Source of the DNA: Dromaius novaehollandiae
Taxonomy: Eukaryota; Chordata; Aves; Casuariiformes; Dromaiidae
Length of the DNA: 64,000 bases
Assembly (NCBI RefSeq): GCF_036370855.1
Contig: NC_088102.1
Span: forward strand, 66,969,601 to 67,033,600
Direction: 5' to 3'
The notes below the pieces were generated by a model. It made no database searches. It was not told where the DNA came from and saw nothing but the letters and a program-made list of their open reading frames with translations. This document shows, piece after piece, positions 1 through 12,200 of the stretch (its first letter is position 1; the number at the start of each line of letters is the position of its first letter). The position numbers and the translations under genes were made by a program.

Positions 1-252
1 AGGAATTAGTGAATTAAGGCAAGGAGAAAAGGTATCTGGAGAGGCTGTTGGGAGTTAAAGATGCTGTAAGGTTAAAGTAGCAGTAAGCATAGAAATTAAA
101 GGAGAAAAGGGCTGCAAGTGATCATTTGTGGTTAATATTCGTTTCTCTTGTTTTGTTCTCTTCTACCAATCCAGGACTCCTGTTCGCACACAGAGACACG
201 CACACGCTCACGTGGTCACTACACAGAGGAAATCAGAAGTCATGTCACATAC

Positions 253-264
253 CTGGCTCATGAA
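253..264 (-). CDS. TNNT3: TNNT3 micro-exon, unit VHEP
   Basis: A 12-nt exon, TTCATGAGCCAG, preceded by CACTTCACACCCGATGAAG and followed by GTATGTGACATG. Reads V-H-E-P in phase 1-1. It is the most downstream TNNT3 exon in the window. The tract from 1 to about 125 looks like the tail of another repeat unit, so a further exon probably lies just outside the left edge. Confidence 0.8.
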
Positions 265-3200
265 CTTCATCGGGTGTGAAGTGTCATGGAACAAGATGCG
301 ATGCAGAAGAAGAGAATGAGAACGAGAAACCTGTTACTTTCACACTCCATAAAGGCTTTGGAGCCAAAGGGGAGAGGCAGAGACAAAAAGGGGCCAGGGG
401 AGCAAAGTTAAGTAGTAAATCTGCCATAAAATAATTTATATGCTATTTCAAATGTAATTAAACAGAAGTCACAGGGTAGGAAAGGAATTCTGCCAGGTGA
501 AACAGGCAGATTTATAATAGTGTTTAAAAACAAAAAAACAAAAAAACACACCCTCATGAGCTTTATATACATAAAGCACAGGTTGCCAGCACAATATACC
601 AAGATTTACCTTGATTTTAAATATGCACATGAACATAATCAGCACTTTCAAAGCACTCTAAGAACCATTGGATCTGTCATTTGCAGCAGTAGCGTTTCAT
701 TCATTCAAGCTGAACACAGTCTGGTTAGAAAACCTTCTGAAATGCTGCTTGCTGTACCTCATCCTTGAGCTAACTTCAGAAAGCTCTTGGTTCTCCTTTT
801 GTAGCTGTATGGCTCATGCCATGTTCTTTCTTGAATACAATTTAGAAGTATATCTATATAATCTATTGCTGTTCTTCACACCCATTTGCAATGTATTACA
901 AGGCATTATTTTATAGGAAGAAAGCACTGATTACAAGCCTGTGCAGATCTGCATTACATTTCTCTGTTTTTTTGACAAAGCAAGAACTGATCAGCAATAC
1001 GGATTTGAGGTGCAGATTTTGCCTTTCAGCTGTACACACACTATTGAGCGTTTTTCTAATCTAAGCAGGCATAAAAGCAATGCAAAAATCTCTCAGTATT
1101 TATATTCTCTGTGTATATTCAATGGGCCAAATTCTGCCTCAAGATTTGAAATGAAGCTTTCACTATAGGAAGAAACATTCATTCTCATATCACAGGGTAG
1201 AATTTAACCCATTCCACAAAAACACTTTCTGCTGATCTACTCTTTTTCAATGATATACGTTCTCTACTATTTAGTAACATTTCCATGCAACAGGTAAGTT
1301 TCCTCGTCATTACATTTTTAGAGAAATTTAATGAGAAAAAAAATAGGAATGAAACTAGAAAAATAAAGGCATGCAAGTTACAAGCTAGCATTAACAGATC
1401 TGTTATCTTCTGTCACCTTGTATCACCTTTAATTCCTATGCCCATTGTCCCTGCAGACAGACACTGGGGAGTTTAGAAGTTAAATCACATACCTGGAGGG
1501 GGAGCTTCATTTAGTAGGAAGTGTCAAGGGAAAAGGATAGGAAATGAAGATAAAAGAATTAGAAACAAGTTACACAGGAAGGGAACACCTCAAACTTTGG
1601 TAAGCCTAGGTTGAAGGAGTATCGTTTGCATACTAGGTTACAGGGATAGGGCGTTAATAGTGGTGAAAAGGGAGAGCAAGTACAGTGGGGGGTGAAGTAC
1701 ACAGGGAGGGAATGCCATAGAAGAGAAGGATAAAGGAATTTGAATGTTGATGGATTACAACAATTTAAATCATGCAAATTGATCAGCTCTGGGAATTGCA
1801 GTAACACTGGTGAGCCTTAAAAAAAACTGGCCTAGGAAGCCAGTATTTACAGGTATGCAACATAACCTATCTCCATTATATACATGTCCTTTTAGCTATC
1901 AGAGCACGCACAAAAATATGACATTTATTGCAAGCAGATGCTTTTTCAGATGCATCTATATGCTTGCATCTGAAGTTCCACCATCTAAGATCCACCACCA
2001 GCAAATCTGGGGTTTAGCTCAGCAGAACTGTAAATATTCAGGCCTGCATAGGGCCTGTCTAGAAAGGCTCAACTTTGCGTGGCAGGGCTTCGCTAGAGGC
2101 GACACCTGCGAGGGAAGCGGCTCATGGTTCTCTTCTGAAGTTTTCGGAAGCACTAAGATGGTTTTTGTTTCTTCTAAGCTTCCTAGAAGGTGACACTTCA
2201 GTTGCAAACAAGAATTATAGTTATTGACTATAGGGAGAATAAAATTCAGGGAATTGCAAGAATAGATTGATTCTTCATGACTGTTTTTCTCCAACATCTT
2301 CATGTTCCTATGTACACACAGGATTCAGATGAAGACATAGGAATTTAGAAGTCACATGCTTGCACACTGGTAAGTGGAAAGTGCCAGCGAAGAAAAATAA
2401 AGGAATTAGAGCAAGAAACACATGGCGACAACTCTGAACTTGTGCTGGCCAAGGGTGTGACTTAGAACGTGTTAGAGGAATGGAAAGACAACGTTATAAA
2501 AAGAAGAAACAAATCAATCACACAGCGATAGGAAGTGGCAGGAGAGACCCTCTTCGACATTAAAGTTTTCTTCTAAGTTTGTTACATTTGCATCTTATTT
2601 TTGTAATGCTTTGTGTTACAGACAGATGGCTATGAGGGGAAAGAAAACATGGGGAAGCTGTACAGCCTTCTTGTTAATCAAATTGTTTCAATATGCTGTT
2701 TGGCCCAAATTTTGAAGTCATGTATGTCAAAACTTGAGACGATCACACAGGGCTTTGGAAGGCGCATGCGTGGTTCGCAAAACATCAGCGGGAAAAGGCC
2801 CAGAGGCAGGGAAGCAGCTGGGATGGGGGACACAGTAGCAAGGACCCTTAATCTGTGCAAAGCAACATATAAACAGGTAACAGAGAAGAAAGAATATAGT
2901 TAAAATAGGGACGGATGGGTGCGAAGTGAGAAGCTGTGAGATTAGGAAGGAAATGAGGAGGAGCATGCAGATGGATGTTGAAGTATTAAGTCATGCAAAA
3001 ATCAATCTAAACAGCCCTCATCTCACTAACTTTAACCATGGAAAAAATTCTTATCTAACCTAAGAGTCTCCCTCTATGGCCAATGGAGGGAAATAGCTGG
3101 GATGTATTGCTGTTGAGATGTGACTGCTTTAATAAAGTTGTCCAAAATTGCACAGAATAACTTTCACAGACATTTTAAGAGGACTCTGCAAGTTCGATTT

Positions 3201-6200
3201 CTGCTTCCCCCCCCCCCCCCCCGATAATAAACATTAGCATGTTCCCATATGCGGTACAAGTGCAGCTCTGAGTTTACTCAGTGGCTACTATTACAGTTTA
3301 TACATTGAAAGATCAGTTTAACAAAACGTTACTACATTTTTCATGCAATAGTTAGCTCTTATCCCCATTATTATGCATCACAGGCAAAGGAAAGTATTAT
3401 TGATGGAAGATGTAAGGAACCTATAAGTTACGGTTTATCATTAATGTGTGTATTTTTATCTCATTTTCTTCCACCACTTTGAATTCCTGAGTATAATATT
3501 AGAGTTACTGGTAGCATTTTCCATCAGAAATCACAGTTCCAATTAAATTTCAATGTTTCAAAAATCATGTAAATTTAGATAACATTTTGGTTAAAAAAAA
3601 GGGGGGGAAATTTTCACAACCACAAGAGGTTGTAGAGATATTGACATTTCTAGAACAAAATCTTCACTTTTTGCTGTGGGACAATCTTCCATTCCAAATT
3701 TGTATTTTTGCATTACAAGGTAGACACCCCATATTATCAAAAAAGCCAACACTGCAGAAGCATTTCAAAATGAATTTTCACTTCAGATGTAACCATTTCA
3801 AAAATCTGAACTCTTCCCTGGAGGAAAGATTAAAAATGAAAACGTGGGATCAAAATGTTTTGATAAGTAAAAAAATAAATTTTCAATAGCTGTAAAATAA
3901 GTTTTTCCTTTTTTTTGTTTGAAAAGTTTCCATTTTGTCCCAATTCAGATCATGGCCCAGTCGTGAAACTGTCCACTGCTTCGTGCAGTTGAATTTGCAG
4001 CACACAATAACCCTTCAGATTGATGCAGAGGAATTCAGAAGTCACATACCTGGTTCATGGACTTCTTTAAGAGGGAAGTGGCAGGGAAGGAGAGGCAAAG
4101 AAAGATAAGAGAATTAGAGCAAGAAACAGAGGATGATTAAAAAAAACTTACACTTTTTTTTAGCCAGGGTGGAGGGGTTAAAGGGATAAAAACCATTAAT
4201 AAGATTAAAAGAAAAGTAGAGGGCACATACGGATGTGAACTGGAAAACTGGGGAGATGGAGGAGACAGTGCTGGGAGATATGGACACAGATGCTATTCAT
4301 CCATGGCGTTTAACAAGTGCTCTTGGTGGCCCTTGGTCGGCAAAAAGATTTACTTGTTTTTAAAGCCCACTACCCACAGGTCTGAATGAGTGAAAAGAGT
4401 ATAGACAACCTTCTTATTCATGTGCATAGAAATCCCAGCTCCTTCGGAAATCAATGCGCGTGGAGGAGCTGGCATTGATTTCTTTAGTGCCCGGGATTTC
4501 GCCTCCGGCGCGGGAAGGTAAATCCGGCCACCTCAGTGCTCGCCGGTCTGCGGGACCAAGCGTGGGTCCAAAGCCCAGCGCCACGTACTGACAGGAGGCC
4601 AGAAGGGCAATTTAACAGTGCGTTTGGGTTGGGGGGTTGGGTAAACATCACCTCCTGTTTTGCTAATCGCACAGACCGTCTTGCCAGCTCTCGCCTTTGA
4701 TACCCGTTATACAAGTAAAAATGCAACCCTGCAGTGCCCGTTTTAGCATAACGCACATTAACCCCGGGAAACACCATTATTTTGGAAAAGGTGGCAAACG
4801 CTTCTTTTCTCTGAACTGGCATTTTCCATAGATACACTGCAATCAACCAAAACGACGATACTTAACCCAGTGCTTAGTCCAACAGAAAACTAGACACGAC
4901 CGTGTCACGCTTGCTACTCATGATGTCAGATGAAAAGTCTCTCCACCTCAGTACACATTTCTGCAAAAGCAAATTTCGTTCCTATACAATGATCCGGGGG
5001 CGGGAGGAGGTGGCGTCCGTGACCCGAGAGACATGGCTTGGACATAGGAGCTCCAAGCCCAGTCCCGGGTGCGCGCCTGGCCGGAAATGCCTTTGGGAAC
5101 GCTATCCCCTTACCACTGGCTATCCACATGGATAGTTTGGGTATAGAAATGGGAGCACCAGCGAAAACATCAGCAACGCCCGACCTGTGCTCCGGGGTCC
5201 AGGCAACACATGCCACCACCGGGAAGACCATCCGGTGGTAACGCCAGTGGCGGCATCGAGAAGAACTGATGTAACCCGTTTTTGTTTTTTTTTTAAACCG
5301 TGATTAGTGCTTATTGCTCATCATATTGGCTATCCCACAGGGCTATCCGACACTATCAAGGGAAGAGGAGAGCGAAGCAGCTGTCAGTAAGCATGCAGAG
5401 GATATTTTTGTATCCTCATCTCTTCACCACCTTTGGGATTCCTGCGTGCATTACCACCTCAGACAGAAATAGAGGAATTCGCAGTCTCGTCACATACCTT
5501 CCTCGTGAGCTTTAGCAGGTGGGAAGAGTCACACAGCAAAATGCAAAGGAAGACAAGAGCATTAGAAACGTTTACTCAGAACAACCATTCACTCTTAAAA
5601 CCAAATGCCTGAGAATACATTATACAGATATAAAATTAATAATGATATGAGAAGCATTATTGAAAGTGAGGGCACAAGTAGAAAGGCATGAATAGCCTGA
5701 TGGAGATAATAAAAACATTAAGCTGACTTTAGTTACTGTATCAAATGACATTCATCTCAAACACACATTAGTCCAGTCCTATGTTAAACAAGGAATAGCA
5801 TGCTGTTTCACAACATTGATGCTTGCCCAGACTTAAAATGGATTTATATACCAAGGCCAGCATCTTTTTGGTGGCACATAGCCACACTTACTACCATGAG
5901 AAAATGGCCTAGAAAGTCTATTACATGAACAAGAAAAAAAAAATCTTTAATCATTTGCAAAGCTAAAGCATAAGAATTATCACCAGTTGCTTTATGCAAC
6001 CATGTTTAACCTGAAAAATGGTCATGTGGAGAGGATATCGTAAGAATATCCCTCAGATAAATGAGGTCAAACTCTGTCCCTGGCTGCAGCAGCAGACAGA
6101 TGTATCAGCACATCTGCAGGCTGTCTAGAGGCCCGGCCCACCCCACGGGGAAGCCCAGGATAAGCTTCCCAACGCGATCCAACAAGTCTCAGAGTGGAGA

Positions 6201-9200
6201 CTTCTGAATCTTTACCCTTTTAAGAGGTTTACATTTCCCAACAGTTTCATGCTGTTTTTTTTTCCATGCAACAGTTACCACGGAGCATCACCAGAAGGCT
6301 GAGTATTGAAACAGAACATGAAGGAAGAGAATAGAACAAACAGAGTGGCAAGCTCTATTCCACATTAATATGCCTCTTTTTAACTCTTATTTTCTTTCTA
6401 CCATCTTAGAAATTCCTGCACAAATCAGAGGTTACTCTGAAAGGCAGGACTTCAGGAGTCACGTCACATACCTTCCTCGTGGACTTGAGGTGGGAAGTGC
6501 CACAAGACGGGAACAGTGAGAAGGAACAGTAGGAGAAACACATCACTACAGAGGCTGAAAGCCCTATCACGCACGCCAGGGAGCAAGTTGGAGGAGGACC
6601 GTTTAATTTGGTAAAGGATACGGTGAGGGCCGGGAGGGGGAGGAATCGGAGGCACGCGTGGCCGGGAAATAACCGTATGGCGTGAAAGGAGCTCGCACAT
6701 TAGTCTATGGGAGGGAAAGTGGCAGAGGAAAGGCGGAAAGCTGAGATAGCAGAAGCGATAACGCGAGGTGACTGCCACCCTCGAGCTCCCGAGGCCGCGG
6801 CCGAGGGGACGGGGAGCGACTGGGGAAGGTCGGGTCACGTACCTGCTTCATGAGCTTCTGCAGGCAGGACGCGCCGTGGGACAAGAGCAGCGTGGTGGAA
6901 AACAAGAACGGTTAGAGCAGGGGCCGCGCGGTTACAACAGCCTCACGCCGCCCAGCCGGGGCTGAGGGGTCCAAAGACACACAGGGTACGAACGGAGGAA
7001 CGGAGCGGGAGGCGAAATGGAGACAGGGAAACGGAGATACAGCAAGAAATGCAAATCCTTCGGGAGGTGGAAACCACGCTGCAAACTGCTCAGCGCTGAT
7101 CTGCCGTATAACCAGGTTTACCTTTATTTTAGGTATGCCCATACAGAAAGCTTTTCAAATGGGAAGGCGACGGGCGCCCTTTGGCTCCTCGCAGCCACGG
7201 CCCCAACGCCCAGCTGCCGAGGGTGACCCTCTGCTCCAGCTCCCTGCGCAGCCCGGCCGGCAAAGGCCGCGGGCAACGCCGCCTGCCACCACCCGGGTAC
7301 ATACAGTCAAGAAGTCCTTCCTTCTGTAGTAGGTATTAGGTATTTTTATATTATATATAATACTATATATTACATGCACTTATGATATATACAGTATGCT
7401 ATATATAATATTACATATTACGTAATATGTATTATGTAGCACACAGCTATACACATACCTGGTCACAGATGGATTTTGATTTTAAAATCCATCCGATTAT
7501 CATCTGGCAAAGCTACCCAGGAGAAGCCAATTGATGTTTGATATCAGCCATGGTAGCCAGACCTCAGCTGCTCCCTAGCTATGTAACTAGGCGTTACAAG
7601 CATATAGGGTTAAAAATCAACCGTGGAACCTGCTGTGGTCCATGCCAGGGGATGGTATCCGCATTTCCTGGGCTTTTTCCCTCCCTGAAACCACTGGGCA
7701 AAGCAGCGGTGTCCGCAGCACACCTAAGGGTGCGAGGCACCCTCGGTGCAACCTGCAAATGGGCACTCGCACACCAGCGTAACGCCAAGAGGAGCGTCAG
7801 CCCGGTCCCTGAGCTACGTCAGAAAAAGCTGGCGTAAGGGGAAAAAAACCAGTTCCTCTGTCTGCAAATGGTTTGATAACCTGTGGGCAAGCTGCCTCCT
7901 GAGCATTTACACATGCCCCAGCACTCAGTGCCTTGTTAAAGCAGCAAATATTGCTTTTGTAGAAATGGAGAGATGTGCGGGAAGCAAATGTTGTCATATG
8001 TGGCATCATTTGTTGCCAAAAATATATATTTCTTCTGCCTTCTGTTTTCTTCTACCACCTTGCAAAACGAAGTGCACATTAACCCTGAGCCCTGCAATGG
8101 GAAAGAGAGGGGACGGGAAGCTGTTTCACATACCTTCTTCTTGAACTTCTTCTGTGGGTGGGAAACATCACGGAACAAAGGAAAAGGAAAAGAAAATTAA
8201 AACCAGTAATACCTCATTTAAACAACCTTGAGGTTTTGCAAGATCCCAGGACCATTACAATGGGTAAGAATGCAAAATTATAGTTATGGGATAAGAGCAA
8301 ATTAATAACATTCATAGGGGCATATTACAAGGTTATAAGTGTTACTGAAACATGGGAATATAGTAACAAAAGAAAAGCATGTAAAAGATGCATCCATTAT
8401 TTTATTCTTTATTAGAGCTGGTTGAAATTTCCCTAAATTTCACTACAAGTCAAATTTTAACCAAAAAAAGGTTTGCGACTTTTTTTTTTCCTATTCTTTC
8501 TCAAGCTGCTAAAAGTTTTGGGCCAACATTTATCAAACTTTGGAATTTCAAAGAAATATATTCCTGAATTTCAACAGATGGGTATAAATAATTCTGCAAG
8601 CTTTTTTTTTTTTTTTTTTTTCTTCTCCTTTTAAAAATCTTAAGCTTTTGGAGAAAAAGGAGGGGACTTGATATATTTGTGACAAAAAAAGTCAAGGAGT
8701 TCAGTAGAAAAGTTGGGTCGAAACAAATACATATTTGATTCCATATACTTGCCATCTGTTTATTTTGGAAACTAAAACCAGACCCAGTTTCCCACCAGCT
8801 CAATAAGTGACATAATGGAAGAGCTGCCACCGAAACCAGAAGCCATGTCACATACCTTCTTCCTGAGCTTCAGGGGGCAAGTGTCATGGAACAAGAAGCA
8901 ACAGCAAGCAAGAAAATGAAACAGAAAACTGTTAGAAACTTGACATCTAGTGAGCTATGGTCTGGAGAAAAGGTGGTTAGAAGGTGATGGAAAGAAGTTA
9001 CATGGCAAGGAAACGAATGACTTCAGAGGATAACGCAAAGGTCAAGCAGAAGTGGAAAACCGTAGGAGGGTACACCTCGGAGGAGATGGCCATGCGGATT
9101 AAAGAAATAGGGAAATAATCACCTGCCTATTAATTTCATATTAACAATGAAATTCTTGAAACCCCAGAGAAGGAAATTAGGTAAGAAAGGAGAGAGCAGG

Positions 9201-12200
9201 AAAGGATGAAATCCTTTTCCTCTTCGGGCGGTTTGTCTGTACTGACGACACCCCGTGCTCGCTCTTTGCACGTTTGACAAGGCGTGAAGCAGCATGGAGC
9301 ATGAGTAGCGCCTGCGCCCACCACGGGGTCTGCGCCCGGCTCTCCGTGGGACCTTCCCGCTGCGCGAGGCTGGGTCTGCCCCTCCAGGCAGGCAACCGCT
9401 AGAGACTGGAAGATGCTCGAGTGGCTCTTCAGTTTGGAGCTCTACAGTGGGTATGGTTTCTGTATTTCTTTTTTTAAGCCCTCATTCCCACCAGCAGCAA
9501 CGCTGGGGTGGAGACATAGAGAGACCATATCCTAGGGCAGGAACTACTTTGAGCAAATCCACAGTTGCACCTCTGCTCCCGTCACCACTGATGGGAATTA
9601 GCTGTGTGCAGCAATTTGGGAGAAGCTGTGGCAAATAAACTGGCCTGTATAAAAATCCTAAGATGGAAATTTCTGCACAAGGGAAAAGTCTTTTTCCCTC
9701 CAAGCTGCTTTCGTACCCTCAAAGTTCAAATATCTCCACCTCCCAAGAAAGGATTTCTCTCTTGAGCCCTTACTAGAAGCTGTCTTGGACACTAGAGTCA
9801 AATCCTGAGAGAAAGCAAAGCCCCTGTGGACATCAGACCAGATCTGGGCCCTCGTTTCTGTTCCAGGAGTCTCCTCCCACGACGCCTCGGGAAAACGAGG
9901 CACGACAGCTTACAGCTACGCTTGCCTGAGCCGCAGCCAACGTGTCAAAAGCACCCAGCCGACACGTGCGTGCCGGCACCAGCAAAGCACGGCCCCGAGA
10001 TCTTTCCCTCCCTGGCGGCTGTGAAACCACTGAGGGATGGCAAGGGCTTCTCATGCTCCATCTTTTCAAGGCTCCTGTATGTCTATAGCAGCTTGTCAAA
10101 TCACCTTTTGCCAGCTAAAGGTGAACTAAAACACTTCAGCTTTGCCAGTCAAGTCTCTACCTCGCCTTCTCCATCCATCTCAGCAGAATGTCTGGTGCTC
10201 TCCAAGGGCTGGACAATTCAATGCTCTTTTCAATGTAAAGATGTTGAGGGGGAAAATATGGGGAGAGAGGCAAATTTCAATCAAATAAGTGGAAAGAATT
10301 TTGCTGGGCTCTTTATACATTTTTACAAAAAGGATTTTTATCCTTTATTTTCCAGATGCTGCTCAGTGTGGGGGGGAGATGATCCATTGCCCCCAGACAG
10401 GTTTCAACAGGGAGAAAAAAGCAACAAGCAAGAGTCCTAGTCAACTATTTTTGTAACTGCAACAAACTTCCTCATGAAAAGCTTTTTCCTTAGACAAACC
10501 CTCCCTTAAGTAAGGGTTTTGCCAAAAGTGGAATTTCAAGACTTCTCCTATACGTTCTATGGGCTCTGTGCCAGCCCCAGATCCAAGAGGCCCTGAATTT
10601 GGGGATGGTTTAATCTCTCAGCTTAGCTATCAGCTTTATAACTACCCTCAGTCTCTATTATGGCTGAAACAAACACTGTTTCCACAGAATGGCCACTTTT
10701 GACTGGTTTTATGGTTTGGACCAATTTACTGATCAAGTGTTTCAGCTCACCTTTAGTGGCAAGTGCCAAAGAGGAGGGTGGAATACAGACAACAAAAAGG
10801 GAGGATCAAGAGTCAGAGAAAGATAAACTACATTCCAAGTTTTTTGTTACCTTCTTCTTCATATTCCTCTGCATTGAAATAAGGAAAAAAAAAAAAAAGA
10901 GGCAGAAAAATCAACCACAAGCCTTAGCGTCGAGCACAGACTACAACGTGTCAGCAGGATGTTACCCACAACGAAGAGCCCTTTACGGACACTGGGACAC
11001 GTGACAAGATGCCCTCGGGGAGACCACTTCCAAAACAGCAACAGAGAAATCAAATAAAGTGGCTTTGAGGAAAAAGAGGAGTTATCCAAGGAGAGGAAAG
11101 TTGATGGGAAGATGGCAATATTCCATCAATTTTTATCTTGGGCAGTGGGAACTCAGGCATACATGTGCTTTAGATGGGAAAAGGTGACAGAGAGCCTTTG
11201 AATATAAGAAAAAATTAGCAAAGAAAAAATATGTTCCTATATATATATAGTTCATTTATATATATATATAGTATATATTGTGTGTGTCTGTATTTTAAAA
11301 CAGACAATATTTTTGCTCTGTATACAAAACCCTTAAAATAAATTGCCAGCAGGTGGCAGCACCCCTTATTAAAGGAAAAAAACAACCAACAAAAAAACCT
11401 AGCAGCAGCCCCAGAGAGGACATGAGCCCTGGGCTCAAGCCGGGGCAATGCCAGCAGACCCGGCCCAGCACAGCCCATCCGTCCCCGCGTACTTCTTGCC
11501 GGGCCATGGCACTTAACGCAGCTAGAGCGCCCCAAGGAGTATAAAATCACCAGCAGCTAGTGACAGCCAGACTGACGGATGCGCGAGAAAGTGCATACGT
11601 TCACATCTGCTGGAGGGAAAGAAAGGAAAAAAAAAAGCACGGAAATGGCCACTGAATACTGCCGACTTGCACTGAAGCAGAGAGAGACAGATTTAAGACT
11701 TACCCTCCTCTCCGTGCTCCCTGTGAGAGAGGGAAAAGAAGGATGTTGAAAGGTAAATATTTCTCTGCTCCATATTATCGTGAAGCTTGAAACCACGCGT
11801 TGCAGCAACCTAACGCACCTTTAAAATCTGCGTTGTTTCCTCTTTCCCCCATTCTCCCTTCCCTTTGTTTTTACATTAGTAGAATGACTGCTTTTTGGTT
11901 TGGTTTCCTAAACAACGTTCTGCAAAACGGGCTTGTGCGTATACAGGAACGTGCGTACCCAGGAGTAATCCTGCCGCCGCAAGGGCATAAAGTGATGCCT
12001 GCGAGCAAGCGCCGTGCAGGGGCCGATGAACCCGGCCGTCGGCCCTGGCGCGCTGGGCAAGCCAGCCTAGCCCAGCCCAGCCGTGACACAGGCTCCCTAA
12101 ATCCTTGGGCTTTCCAGTGAAAGTTTGGGATAAACTAGATAGTGCTTCGTGTTTATCCCATGACTGTTACACCACCAGCCTCATGGCCTCATCTCCTTCC

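Noticed and set aside
7440..7470. CACATACCTGGTCACAGATGG, similar to the TNNT3 micro-exon donor side
   Set aside because: The minus strand has no AG within about 25 nt before the would-be core, so no exon can be defined. Possibly another dead unit, but the match is too short.
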